Assembly (NCBI GenBank): GCA_004352715.1
Contig: SCFE01000016.1
Location: 2,131,669 to 2,195,668 of the forward strand
From: Hofstenia miamia
Lineage: Eukaryota; Xenacoelomorpha; Acoela
Reading direction: 5' to 3'
DNA length: 64,000 nt
Shown: positions 24,061-44,900 of the stretch, piece after piece
Position numbering within the stretch: position 1 is the stretch's first letter
How the letters are laid out: each line of letters begins with the position of its first letter
Position numbers and translations under genes: made by a program
The notes under the pieces: model-generated
The model's input: only the letters and a program-made list of their open reading frames with translations
What the model was told of the DNA's origin: nothing
Database searches by the model: none

Positions 24061-27000
24061 GAATATCAAAATCGGTATTGCAATTTATTATGAAGCCTTG
24101 GGTAAGACTACCAAGACTGATTTGCTATATGTAGTAGCGTATCTTCAAAATCCTATTGGACATTAAAATTACCCAATTTTGTCATTTTCAATAGTACAAC
24201 ATTTTGTTTATTCCACATTTTAAAGCATATACAGCATTTGGATAAAGAGTTATCACAAAGATAATATTTCACTAAAAATATTCCAACTTATTAAATTAAG
24301 AATGTGATTTTAAACTAAATCTCAAATGCGTAGTAAAATGAAATGTCGGAACCAAGAAATGTTTACCACGTTATTAATCTAGCAACAAATCTAGTGATTT
24401 TTACATTATGTTTGATACCCTATTGCTACCACTTGTTCATTTCTTTTGATTATAAGCAACTGCATACTGAAGGAATTCGAGATAGTTTTTACATTCAAAA
24501 GGGAAATGAATACGCAATATTCCTCTTCAAGGTCGTGGCTACTGTTGCATTTCTAATTTTAACAGATATCGATGAACAAGATCATTAATTCTGATATCGT
24601 TTAAACCCATTTTGCTGATATTCATTTTAAAGAACAGATTTCAGAAGTATTTTGAATATGGTAAAATGAGCATCATGCATTATATAACTGAATATTATGT
24701 AGAGCAACTGGCAATTTTGTATTTTAAAAATACGAAAATATATTTATACAGCTTTGTAATAACAAAATTGTTTTGATAACCATTGATATTTAAATTGATA
24801 TTTTAGTGGAAATTTAGAGTTATATCGGAACAATCTATTTGATCTATTTTCAAAATATTAACTTGATTTGATTTGCAAATCTCTTGAAGCTTTACGGTTA
24901 ACTACTGGCATTTTTCTGCACTAAATATAGAAATTTTTCTTTCCGACCCAAGGATTGAGCTGAAGTTGGCATGGAACAAGGAATTGGATGCAGAATTATT
25001 AGGTCCAAAGTGTCGGCAAAAATGGAACGCCTTTCTTGAAGTAGAAAAGTACAGGGATTTCTTTGCATATGCTCACTTTTCTTATATCCTAGAGTAGAAC
25101 CCATACCCGTTCTCGTGCTGGAAAAACTAAATAAGGCATCCACAGTCTGAAGGTACCACTAAATTGAGGAGTGTTCCTTTTTTATTTTCGTTCGCTAACC
25201 ACGAAATGGCGCTATTCCATTCAGTCGTACCGTTGCTAGAATTCTCCACGGCAGGCATCAATGGGTTTGAAAAATCTATTTAATATCAAGAAACAGTTAA
25301 AGTTCGTTGTTGATCCCATGGGCTCTAAGGCTTTTATTTACCTGAACATTGCGCTTGGAGAGGATTAAAAAAATAAAAAAATTAGAATTTTCATTGAAAA
25401 TTAGTTAAGCTTTTCAAAAAATTTAGGCACAGTAATATTTTAGTACCAATTTTTAACATTGAATACAAGCAAGTTGATATATCCATGTCTCAGGATTTCC
25501 AAATTTCCTAGTGGGCTTGAATAAATTTTTATTTATCGGTTAAATGGAGACCATGCTGCTTAAGGTTAAATATAATAACTTGACTCAAATGCTAGTGTGC
25601 AATTATACATGCATTACAACTATCTATGTTACCAGGAAATGACAATATTAGGCTTGATTAAATCGATACTGGGTCAAAAATAGGAATGAATTTCACTATA
25701 TATTTTAAATAATATGACAAAAAATATATTTAATACAGATTTAACAGAATTTGAATACTTTTTCGGGAAGGTTCAGCAGAGTGCAAATGATAGAAATATC
25801 AGCATAACCCTATATAGAATGTATGACCGAGCTTTGTTGAACTTAATGAAGTAAAGGACTTTCAAAACCACTGATATCGCCAATCAAATAAATATACGTA
25901 TTATTCAACAAGGTTGATGTCGCTCAATAGCACACTTTTTAAAAATATTGGGCAAAGCAGCATAAATCACTATTAATTTCAAGTTGCACTTTGAAGTGTT
26001 GGCACATGGCATATTACATGCATATTGTATATTAAAGAATATCAACGAAATTGAACGTTAACAGGAAGTAGACATACAAATCTAGCAAAAATTTAGCAGT
26101 TTTTCTAAAATATTCTATTCCAATATCATGATCTGATCATCATCATCTTTTCTACACAGATCAAATTTTTGAAGAACACATCAAAGTGTGTTTACAGAAT
26201 TACCATTTTGAAAGATATTGAGAGCCAGCAATACGTAGGTCATAAATTGTTATCTTTATACCATAAAGAGTTGGAACAGGCCAAATATTTAAGGCCGAGG
26301 CCGGTAGTTGGCCGACAACAGTCAATAACGGCATTTGACCGGTAATTTTTCTTTGCACTGTATGTTTAATTTACACAATCAGGGGTGGGTACAGAGGGGT
26401 GCTAGGGGGCGGTTGTTCCTCTAAAATAAAAATAGTTCGTTAAAATGGTGCAAAAATTACAAACCAAATTCTTTTGTACCCAATACGATGCCTCAAATTT
26501 TTGTATGAAAATAATTCAATAATATGGGCGGGTTTCACCAACACGCATCTTCTCCAAAATTACAAGAAACACTTCTGTGACTTCTCAAATTTTCGTAATT
26601 TTAAAATTTCATTGATTGTAGTAAAATTTTTGCATTTTGGGATGTTTGATTTTCTTGAATTTTATCAAAATATTCAACAACATTTGACGAGTAGGCGCAC
26701 ATTTATAATTTTATGTAAACATTTTGTACTTTACTTATTCTATATCATTAAAAATGCACTAAAATTTCTCATTTGAAGTGCACAATGAAATCCTAAATTT
26801 GAAATACATAATGTATTCAATTTAGTGCATATTTTCGTGAAAAATATTTCATAAAACACCGTTGTTTCTAAAAATAATCCTATTTTGTTGAAAAATTTGA
26901 TACAATTTCATGCAATTGCCCACTTTCAATATTACTACTTTGGCCTAAAACAATGAAATAATTAAAATGTATAAAAAATTTTGTTCGCTCTTTAGAAGTT

Positions 27001-27154
27001 GCACAAATTGTTTCGTGTATGCTATGGATAATCCGCAGATGATTGCTGAAAACAAGGCGGCACACACCTGGTATTACGTGCTGGCAATGGTGACTTTGGG
27101 GTTTNTTGATTGTTTGTTTTCACTGTATAGAACATGATCAAAGCGGTCACCTTG

Positions 27155-27158
<4 letters not shown>
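24061..27158. other. Interval without recognisable genes
   Basis: About 3 kb of AT-rich sequence. Items seen: a GC-richer patch at 26283-26345 with repeated GGCCG/CCGGT words; a CAGGGGTGGG start at 26381 that resembles one hAT end but has no partner; a single ambiguous N at 27105 not flanked by a duplication. A minus-strand frame at 24898-25143 and others are not similar to anything I know. Confidence 0.4.
24343..24588 (+). CDS. Unrecognised 81-codon ORF with two hydrophobic segments
   Basis: Begins MSEPRNVYHVI and has two hydrophobic stretches, residues ~13-34 (LATNLVIFTLCLIPYCYHLF) and ~58-73 (AIFLFKVVATVAFLIL), then an acidic end DIDEQDH. It could be a small membrane protein, an exon, or chance in AT-rich DNA. 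No family recognised and no supporting context. Low confidence. Confidence 0.12.
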   Translation: MSEPRNVYHVINLATNLVIFTLCLIPYCYHLFISFDYKQLHTEGIRDSFYIQKGNEYAIFLFKVVATVAFLILTDIDEQDH

Positions 27159-27199
<41 letters not shown>

Positions 27200-27200
27200 T
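27159..27200. repeat. (TA)n microsatellite
   Basis: TA run about 40 bases past the candidate ribozyme, at the 3' end of the minus-strand PLE fragment. Confidence 0.95.
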
Positions 27201-27241
27201 CAAATGTAATTATACTGAGTTTTGATATATTCATGTTATAT

Positions 27242-27299
27242 TGACATTAGGATAGACCGGTTTCGATTTTAAATCATCTTCAGTATAACAATAATGCCA
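27242..27299 (-). ncRNA. Candidate hammerhead ribozyme at PLE 3' end
   Basis: Reading minus from 27299: TGGCATTA, TTGTT, ATA, then CTGAAGA (C3-U4-G5-A6-N7-G8-A9 core), a stem II hairpin TGATTTAAAATC, GAA (12-14), ACCGGT, C (27255, predicted cleavage position 17), TAT, CC, TAATGTCA (to 27242). Stem I forms from ATA/TAT, an internal loop, and TGGCATTA/TAATGTCA (8 pairs, one G-U). Stem III would be palindromic ACCGGT, too short to fold alone, so a dimeric form is implied, as described for PLE hammerheads. Weak point: an unpaired U at the base of stem II. Function is inferred, not shown. Confidence 0.55.
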
Positions 27300-27348
27300 T
27301 AATAAGTTTACAATAACTACGCTTTATAAATTTATTTTGCATGCACTT

Positions 27349-28172
27349 CTAATATAAATTTAATGTTAGCATGCTTTGTTGAATATTTAATAGTAGATCT
27401 TTCTTAGTTTCCTTAATTAAAATTGCTTTACCTATTTTTGGATAGTTTGATCTTAGTAGTGTATAGAAATTATCTTCACTTGCAGTATGGTTAGATAAAT
27501 ATATTTGTTATCTTAGGTGCCCATTTAGATGTTCATTTATTCTGGTTCCTAGATGTCTTTTAGTTTCTCCAATGTATGATTTCTTACAATCATCACATTG
27601 GTATTTATATATTAATGAAGAAACTAAATTTTTCGAAACTGGGTCTTTGTTTTTAATGATGTTCAATGATTTAAATTTTGGTAATATCTTTGTTTGCTTT
27701 TGTTTGGTGTTCATTATAACTTTTTTCTTTACTTTAATGATTTGATTACTGAAATAGGGGAGTTTCAAATATATAATAGCCTTAGTTTCATCAGAGGCGT
27801 TTATTTGATCTTTATTGCTTAAAGACATGTCATTCGAAAACTTCTTTATAATTTGGTGTGGATAACCATTTTTCACTAATGTCTGAAAATTTTTTTCAGT
27901 GGCATCTGTTAAATGTTTATAATTAGATGATGTTAGTTTAGCACCATGAAATAATGCTTTTATACTGTTAGTTTTGTATGTTTTACTACAATATGTGCTG
28001 TATGGAATATAGACTCCAGAATTTGTTGACTTGATGTGCCAATTGGTTTCATGATAGCTGTTGAAGTTATGTATCCACACATCAAGAAAATTTAATTTGT
28101 TGTTGATTTCAGTTTCCATAGTAAATTTGATCTCTGGTAAAATGAAGAACTTGTACGGTCGGAAAATATGTA
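27349..28172 (-). pseudogene. Penelope-like element: RT C-terminal region plus GIY-YIG endonuclease
   Basis: Minus-strand PLE fragment. It opens near 28172 with PEIKFTMETEINNKLNFLDV, the conserved end of the PLE RT palm, then ETNWHIKSTNSGVYIPYST. A Lys-rich linker leads to SSLIYKYQCDDCKKSYIGET, the GIY-YIG nuclease start with its CxxC, then RINEHLNGHL. A TAA at 27508-27510 interrupts the frame; the same frame continues through NHTASEDNFYTLLRSNYPKI to a natural stop at 27349-27351. So there is one nonsense codon in an otherwise open 270-codon stretch. The RT catalytic boxes are missing: 5' truncated. The 3' UTR has the hammerhead-like motif and runs into (TA)n. Confidence 0.85.
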
Positions 28173-28379
28173 AATCTCAAAACATAAGATAACATTTAGA
28201 ATAACTATGAAAATAAAAAAAATAACAAATAATTGGATTAGATGAAAATGAAAATTACGTAAAGAAGAGAAGTTGGTAGATAATAATGAAAAGACAGCAG
28301 TTTCCATGGAATATCAGTCATCATGATGCTGAATCCTCCGACATGACGCAACTACTTAATGAACTTAATTTGAAAGAAA

Positions 28380-30290
28380 TGCCGTGCTGCTGCCCTCAAA
28401 TCTTCCAACAGGTAGTGGGGAGTGCATTAAAGGATCAGTTGTAATCGAGGCTTACAAAATATTAACAGTGTTTCGATAAAATCTTTTCAAACTGCCTCCT
28501 AGAAATGCTGGTAAGGAGTGTGTTGAAGAACTTAAACCCTTGCTTCGGCTCTTTGTAAATAATTGTGAAGATGCATCGACAGCTCTGTATGCCTTTTTCT
28601 TACCTCTACCTCATTTTCTACAAAAGGCATCAAACAGAAATATGGCCTACGAGAACTTAGAACATCTTCGCAAACAACACAAGGAATGGTTCAAAGGCAA
28701 CGTTCAGGACTTAATTGCTGGAGCCAAAGCTATACAAAAAAACTAAATTAATCGGCTTCCAATAACTCTTGCACAGGCAAAAAATTTTCGAACTTAGTAA
28801 TCAAGGGCAACACAAAGGTGAAATATTACTCGTTGAAAACGATACCTTACTAGTTACTGATGAAATTGTTCGTGGCCTGGATTCAAAACACCCTAATGTC
28901 CATCCCCTTGATTATGATTAACCTATTAAAAGTGACATTCAAGTTTTACCCAGTGCTATATTTTCAAAGATGACAGAAGAAATTATAAACATTTGCCTAT
29001 TTTGCTCTGCAGGAGAAGGACCTAGCTGTTTAAAGCATCTTAGAAGTAATAGAACTGACATCTTCAGTACTTCGCCCACGTTCTGATAATTTTGGCAATG
29101 CTCTGGCAATTCTATCAATAAGGCTTGCTGGTGAAATAATAGAGCCTATCCTTACAAGGCTAACAAATACTTTGGTGGATAACGCGTACTTTTCCACACA
29201 TATGGAGTGAAATACGCAGGCGGTTTCCTAGACACCGAGATTTACTGCGCCTAACAGTTCAAATCCAAAGTCAAAAAATGGAGACTCAGACAGATGCGGT
29301 TTATTCATGTTTTTCGAAGTGCCTCCAATTGAAGTAGTCCTAAGCACAGAGAGTTACAGAGATTCATTACAACACCTTTAAGGCTTTTGAGGATAATAGA
29401 CTAAAATTTCTTCCAAACTTTTGTGGCAAAGATCTAGATTTTTACGACTACTGAGAAAATTTGGTGCGCTTGTGATTAAAGACCAAGTTTTGACATTTTG
29501 TGAAGATTATTATTTCTCTGGCAAAGTTACACACCCCCTGAAGAGTCTAATTCGGTCACAATCAGACCAGATATCATTGACAACTGCAGTCGAACAGAAT
29601 AGCCTTGTGACGATTTGTCTCAAAGAAATCCATGATATTATCGAATTTAAATTTCAAAAACTGTTAGTTGAACTGAATGGAGATCAACAGCAAACCATTC
29701 AAACAATAAAACGCAAAGGTTGCTCTTCCCATACAACAAGAGGGATTCAACTCAACAAGAGCGAATTTGGAGATAGCATCCTCTTTCCCCACTGTTGTTT
29801 TTGTTGCAAGATGTCATAATAAAATGTATGACGCACTGTCAATGTTATAAAAGACCAACATCTCACACAAATTACAAACGGAGTTTCTGCTGTCTTCTTA
29901 TAACATCTCTGATGGAGCTCGGCTAGAGCCCTCTGTCTTTGGATATTAAAACTATGGCCAATGCTCATTCTTTGATGTAAGGGTATTCAACCCTTGTGCA
30001 GCTACCAAAGCTCGAATAACTGCAACAGATAGGACCCATGAAACTGAGAAAATGAGTTAGTACCAACAGAGAGTGCTAGAAATTGAACACGCCTCATTTA
30101 CACCATTGGTGTTCAGTGAACCGAGCGGTGCATTGCAACTTTGTGGTTTAATATCTGAGAAAAGGCATATCCACTATTCCCTAAGCTGGAACTGGGTAAA
30201 ATGCAAACTTAGCCTAATGGAACTAGACAATACATTGCAGTTTCAAGTCTTGAAGTTGCCACCACTTAGCTGAGACAGACAAAACCTCAA
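28380..30290 (+). pseudogene. Reverse-transcriptase relic of an unusual retroelement family
   Basis: Plus-strand, frame-broken protein. Near 28500-28745: NAGKECVEELKPLLRLFVNN, ASTALYAFFLPLPHFLQKAS, NMAYENLEHLRKQHKEW, DLIAGAKAIQK. Then LLVTDEIVRGLDSKHPNVHP-type codons near 28850-28920 and LLTRLTNTLV near 29150. The last part (29920-30280) has a FFDVRVFNPCAATKA motif, ETEKMS-YQQRVLEIEHASFT, PLVFSEPSGALQLCG and SWNWVKCKLSLMELD. I recall this order (GIGEVLRR-type RT followed by FDVRVFNP...E-EH-SFTPLVFS) from a retroelement family in invertebrates, but cannot place the clade. The RT palm is largely deleted. Confidence 0.6.
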
Positions 30291-32109
30291 GTGACACCGA
30301 CGGTTTCGATTTTAGCTGAACTTATGTAATTTGGTTTTTTCTACTTTAAATTTGTAGCAAAGATTTACTATAAGTTGAATGGAGATTCCTAACGTGGAGC
30401 ACCAAATTAATTTAAAGTAAATAAGAATTCAGGAGCAGAATGTTCTGATACTGATAAAAATAATAATGATGTGCTAGACAATGTCATTATGACAAATGTT
30501 GGTATTGTGGTTTTCTAATTTATTTATTTTCTATATTATCATGTTGAATGTATAGAACAACATTTCTGTGGCATTCCATCTTCTCTTCAAAGTGAGATTG
30601 AAAGGTAAGAAACAAATATTTCTAGAGCAGCAAATTTGAGTGTGCATTAAATGAAAAAATAACTATTTGTATAAGCTGTTCTTTAGTAGAATGATTTTGT
30701 CTCTATACCACTATATTGTCAAACCACAATTTTAAAACAATGAATCTTTTTTGATGTTTGAAATACTATAAAGCATATGTCCACGCTTAGAATGACGCCA
30801 TACGTCGATCTTCATAGTCCTAACTTATTGTTCAGCGTTGAAATGGGAAAATCGTTGTGATCCAAAATGCACCCAAATATCTTTCACTTAGTATAAAAGC
30901 AAACAATGACGAACTGTTTGAGCTCCCTGTTAGCAATTCAAATTTCCATTGTGCCCACCTCATTAAGTAAATTGGAACAACTAGAACTGCAAAAATGCAT
31001 TGTCTCCTTCACAATTATTGAATGTCTCCCAAGAGAATGTTGACTTAGAATTGAGTTTTTGGAAAATAACTTGATTTATGTTGCAGTTATTGCATAAAAG
31101 TCTCTTACAGCATCTATAAACTTGATGCTTCAATTTCTTCTAAGACTAAAACCTACCATGAATAGAACAAAAGCCACAGTGATTTTACAATTATGCTCTT
31201 TGCAAGTAAAGCTAAGAGTAGCCCATATATTTTCTCGAAAATGCATATAAAAAACAATATTTTTAGCGATTACCCTAAATTGGCCTGCATTTTTAAACCG
31301 TAACGAAATCTTTCTGCATCGTGAAGCAATACGCATTGTAGTGCTGCCTTTCTTTAAAGAAAATGTTTGATAGATTTTGATGCAATTTGCATTTTATTCG
31401 CTCATATATTTTCTTGAGAAGTCATAGAAAAATGAATTTTTAGCGATTTCTCTAAATTGGCCTGATTTCGCGACGACATAAGAATGCAGAACAAATCTTT
31501 GGCTAATAATTGCCAAATATTTGGAGAGGGTTTGAAAATGAAATCCAAAAATATGCCACTAATTTAGAATTTTTTTTGCCAAACCTTTTTACTAGGCTTC
31601 TTTCATCATGCCGGTCTCCTTGCATTCGCCACTGATTTTGAAGTGGTAATAACTTAAAATAAAAACTCCAGGAAAATTATGAAATTTAGTCACTCTGAAA
31701 GTTCCCAATTATATATTTGTTGTGGGTTACAAATTGGAAGCAGGGCAAAAGGCCGCTAAACATAAAAGTGTGACATTGCATAATCGAGAATTGGCACATA
31801 GCTAACAACCATAACTTAAAGACTAATGAAAAAAATTAGAAAATTTTATCCACATCTTTATCGAAATTCAATCCTTATAATATAGCAATTATATAAATAT
31901 ATTAATGGAATTAAAACATCATAAATATTAAGATATAGAGATAAACATTATCTATAGAATGGTATAAATAGCTTTCTATACCATATAAAACACTACTCCA
32001 CTAATAAAATATTTTTCTATATAGAAACCTTAATAACACAAAACTGTTAATGTTTATCATCTATATAATAATATTGTCACTGTTTGTTACTTTCAATTAC
32101 AATTTAGGA
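30291..32109. other. Interval without recognisable genes; one short direct repeat
   Basis: AT-rich. The segments 31214-31293 and 31400-31466 share, with differences, CATATATTTTCT, AATTTTTAGCGATT and CCTAAATTGGCCTG, about 185 bp apart, a diverged direct repeat of unknown origin. Nothing else stands out. Confidence 0.4.
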
Positions 32110-32460
32110 AAACTGCAATTAAGAAGAAATAAACAAAAACAACTTTAAAAAAAATTTTTTCAACAATTTATGTTTTATACTTAACAATTAGGAAGAAATA
32201 TACAAGAACAACGTTATGACAATCCTAAATTTAAACATTTGTCTAAGCAATATATATTTCATAATGAACAACAAAGTTTTCATATACAAGAGAAACTTTA
32301 ACATGATCCTAAGTTCATATATATATATATATATAAGCAATATATGTTTTATACTTAACAATAAGGAAAAAATATACATGAGCAACCATACAGTTAAATA
32401 TGGTTTTACTTTTAAATTTAATTTAAAATATACAAGAAAACCTTTATGTTTATCCTAAAT
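32110..32460. repeat. Degenerate ~84-bp tandem repeat, block 1
   Basis: Units share TACAAGAACAACTTTATG, a GATCCTAAATTTAAACATTT segment and AAGCAATATATGTTTTATAC. TACAAG-type words occur at 32201, 32285 and 32375, spaced 84-90 bp; an AACAAAAACAACTTT precedes at 32132. A (TA)n run lies at 32317-32335 in one unit. Confidence 0.7.
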
Positions 32461-32584
32461 TGATGTTTGCCTAATCATGTTCTTTTTTACTTCTCAATTT
32501 ATTGAAAACATTTGGCAATTACACATTGATTCAATGCTAAATATTACCACCTAAAATTTAGAAAGCCTAAAATAATTTGGCTAA

Positions 32585-32606
32585 AAAGCCTAAAATTTTA
32601 GGCTTT
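32585..32606. repeat. 22-bp perfect palindrome
   Basis: Each arm is AAAGCCTAAAA, meeting with no spacer at 32595/32596. Further AAAGCCTAAAAT words are present at 32564 and near 32738. Possibly part of an inverted-repeat element; too short to classify. Confidence 0.6.
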
Positions 32607-33239
32607 AAATTTCTCAACTCACAGCCTACCTGTGGTATACCACTATGTTGGAGATCGGAGAAGAGGGTTTTTTTAAAGCATATCAAAATTTAAAATATTT
32701 CTCACATTCCATTTTTGAGAAAATTGGGTTAAAACCCTAAAAAGCCTCAAATAGTCTTTTGTCATCCTTTTCTCAGTGAATAATTAAATTTATAGGCACA
32801 TGTATTACACACGTATATACATATGTGCAAAATTTTGTTACAAAAAACCTAAAAATCAGAAACACCTGAGCCTGAAAAATTTTTAGCTTATACGCAAGTT
32901 TTAGAATGATGTAAATTTCCACTTAAAATAAATAATAAACATATGCAAAACCGCACTAAGTGTATTAGAATGGTACAAATTTTTTAAAAGATAAGTATTT
33001 TTTAATGAAAACATAATTTGTATAAGAGACAGCACTTGAGCATCTATTCAAATTACACATACATCACGATATATACATTTCCTACTGAACCATTAATATG
33101 AAAGCATACAGAAGCGCTTGATGTATTTGAGAAATTATACACTTTTCAAATTATATATATTTCACAATGAAAATCAGTGAAAAATACAGAGAATTAATTA
33201 TATACATTGCCTCAGAAACACACAATACAAATGTGCAAG

Positions 33240-33700
33240 ACAATTTCAAATAAAGTTTTACCTAATAATGAACATGACATATACAAGAACAACTTTATGT
33301 GAATTGCAAATATAAACAATTCTATAAGCAATATATGTTATATCCTTAAAAATAATAATGAAGACATTTAGAAGAACAACTTTATGGCCATTTTAAATTT
33401 AAAGAGTTTTCTCAGAAAAATATGATTTGTATTAATCAATTAAAAAGAAACATACAAGAACTACTTTAGGGCGATCTTAAATTTAAACATTTTCCCAAGC
33501 AATATTTGTTTTTTGCATAAAAATACAGAAAAAATATACAAGAACCACTTTATTGCGATCCTGAATGTAAACATTTTTCTAAGCAATATATGTTTTTTAC
33601 TTAGCAATTAATATGAAATATACAGTAACAACTTTATGGCAATCATAAATTTAAACATTCAAAGAAGCAATATATGTTTTATACTGAACAACAAAGCAAA
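33240..33700. repeat. Degenerate ~84-bp tandem repeat, block 2
   Basis: Same unit as 32110-32460. TACAAGAAC-type words at 33282, 33370, 33453, 33537 and 33621 are spaced 83-88 bp, followed by AAATTTAAACATTTT and AAGCAATATATGTT. The 780 bp between blocks may hold more decayed units. Confidence 0.75.
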
Positions 33701-35200
33701 TTTAGTTTTCAATAATCGAATCGAATTGATTTCAAAACGCCCGCATCGACCAGGCTTAATAGGTTGATTTGACACTATTTTCATATCACTATTTAAAAGG
33801 AAGATCCTGCTGGATAAGACTAGATAGTAGATCAAAGATCATTGAGCAAAAGATGCGGTCCTAGACGTCTTCTTTGAGGAATTCCACTATTGACAATAAG
33901 ACGAGGTGCTTTGCAAAACGACTCGACCCAAAAATTTTAATCCTAGTAATTAGAACTTTTTTTATTGCATGCAAATTCTTATGAAGAACGCCGTTTAAAA
34001 ATACAACCGTTGTAGCAATGGTGACTTAGATAAATAGATGGAGCAATTTCATTATCACACAAGGTGGAAATTGCCTGAACAGTTACACTTTTTATACTTA
34101 TAGCCATTTTTAAGCATTATCTTAATGTGACAGATCAACTTCAACTTTAAGACAATTGTTTCTTCTAAGTACTTGATAGTGTCTACATTAGGCATATAAC
34201 CATTACTTAAATTTAACGTCGCTTGAGGAATATCGTAATTACTTTTACATGGCTGTAAAATACAAAATTCCACTTTAGCTACATTAAAAAACAAACAATT
34301 TGATAATTTAAATACAATAGATTCAACTGCAAGTTGACTTAATTCGTTATGGCTATATATTTAGGTCTCATTGGCATATTAAACATATTCTATATACATA
34401 AATCTTGGGTGGTGCACGTAATTGTCCATTTTTATCCTTATAAGAATGAGATAATTTTTCTGGTTATATCCAATAAATCAAATCAAAAGATTTTGAGAAC
34501 CTTAAATAGTCCATAACTAAAAATTGATAGTAATCGAGTGCAGATAATTATTGACTAATTGATGTAAGGTTTTCTTAAAAATAGGAGGAATATGAGCAAA
34601 ATTTTTAGATAATACGTGAAGTAATTACTTTGTATTTATTAAATTTAAGGACTTAAAATGATACTAGCAGTAATTTTAAGAGCCCATAGAATAATACCTA
34701 GCCAACATGGTTTTCCAATTTTTTTGTTTTAATCAGTTTAATAATATTTAGTCTTGTTCTCGCTTCTAAAATAAAAACAATTATCTTGTCAAAGACATTC
34801 TAATTTGTATGTGTACAATTTCAAGCTTAAGAATACTAGAATTAGAAAATTTGAAGAAAAAAATAAAGAAATTTAATATTTACATACAAAACATCTATTT
34901 GCCTACAATCAATTTACCAAAACATGCAAATTCTCAATTAATAATTTACAAACTTTATGTATTGAGAGATACAAAACATTAAAAAATAAGATGCATCTAA
35001 ATAGAGCACAAGTATAAACATTGTAAGAAAATCATTAAATAAGCACTATACACTACCCTTAAATTAAAATGATCTGAATAGTAATTGCTCGTCTAGAACT
35101 ACAACACAAATACACACATTCATCTCCGCAAGGTGGCAGCGTACGAAACAAGAAATACATTAAGTAGAAGTAGCAGTGAAAGTGAAAGAAAAGCGAAAAT
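33701..35200. other. Downstream flank of the PKA gene
   Basis: AT-rich DNA 3' of the kinase gene. The 3' UTR must lie here (minus strand), but I cannot fix its end: several AATAAA-like sites are possible. No other coding sequence recognised. Confidence 0.4.
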
Positions 35201-43459
<8,259 letters not shown>

Positions 43460-44900
43460 CCTTTATCTAAAACACGAATAAAGTGTCAAATAGCGAATAC
43501 CATTAGCTCTAAGTATAAAATTAAAACGCCCGATTATGAAAGTTCCGTTAAGTGACACTAGATCTGACAAATAGGAGACAAGGCGACTGTGAGCGTAAGC
43601 ATACAACGATAAGAAGCTGTTCAAACACTTTAAAGTATTTGTTAAAGAAAAACATCAATATTCACATAAGAAGCTTGGATTGATATCTATCAGAAGATTA
43701 ATCTGAACAATTACTATCTATGTAAGTAAGCTGAAGAATGAATTGAAATTTGGTCTAAGAATAACAGTTTGAATCTATATATTTGGCATGGACATAGTTA
43801 AGGGAAAAGACTTATAAAATAAAGCATAACAGATTTGGTGCTCGTGGTATGAACAATGTCATAGTATAGAATCTATCTTGAATGTTAAAAAAATTATTGG
43901 GACAATACGAAATGACCAAATCCTAATTCAAATTTTGCACAAGAAAGTAAATGATTTAGTGGAAAAGAAGCATTATCATTCTTGGAACTGATTGCATTAG
44001 TTCGAAGATTAATCACTTAAATCCCTAGTTAATGCCACCAGCAAAAACCTTATTAACCTGCCTGTCAAAATATATCTTGAAAACTTTCATTTATAGCATT
44101 GTTATTAAACTTTATATCAATACTAATTCCTTCATTTCATGACATAAAATAAGACGACAAATACAAAAAATTAAATTGCATTTTGAAAATAATCAATGTC
44201 TTCCATCTTATATGGAGACTTATCAAATTAAACATTAAACAATTTCCAATCGTTTCCCGCAGTTTAAAACTCGATTTTGAACAGCTATAAAGTGTCATTA
44301 CTCTCTTATCTAAAGAAGTTGCATCAAACCTTTTTGCATCCATGTTGTAATTTCACAAATCTTACGATTTAAGAAATAAAATGTTTTCAGGAAAGGATAC
44401 TTATACCAATCTCAGGTTGACAATGGGTCCATATTTTTGGTCCCAGCAAGCCAAGCCCATGATGTTAAGTTCTAGCTCAGTCACCTCAATTCAAAATTCA
44501 TATAAATTGGAATAGATCCAATTCAGTCCAGGTGACGGTGAGTTTTTGTGCTTCAGTACATTTCGAACGGGCCTGATTATATTTGCTCACAGTTTTTGCG
44601 AAATTATGATCATTAGATCAGTCAAGACAGGTGAATTCATTAAGTTTTAGACATTTTGCTATTATTATTACACCTCTCTAAACCTTTGTTAAAATTGCAC
44701 TTTACCAACAGAATCTAAAGTTCAACATAGGACAGGCCTTTTTCAGCCCATCTCCAACTCTGACCAATACCATGTATGCATGAGCAAACAATAACCAACA
44801 AGCAATATAAATTAAAAATGAAATAAAAGAAGCAAAATCTTCCTGCTTTAAAATCGAGTGTCTCTTATGAGGAATAAACATTAAGTTGGACACCCTGACA
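43460..44900. other. Upstream flank of PKA-C
   Basis: AT-rich sequence between the kinase start and the P element. The promoter or a 5' UTR exon should be here or beyond, but I see no decisive signal. Confidence 0.4.

Noticed and set aside
26381-26430. CAGGGGTGGGTACAGAGGGGTGC as the left end of a hAT element
   Set aside because: No inverted partner or 8-bp duplication found downstream.
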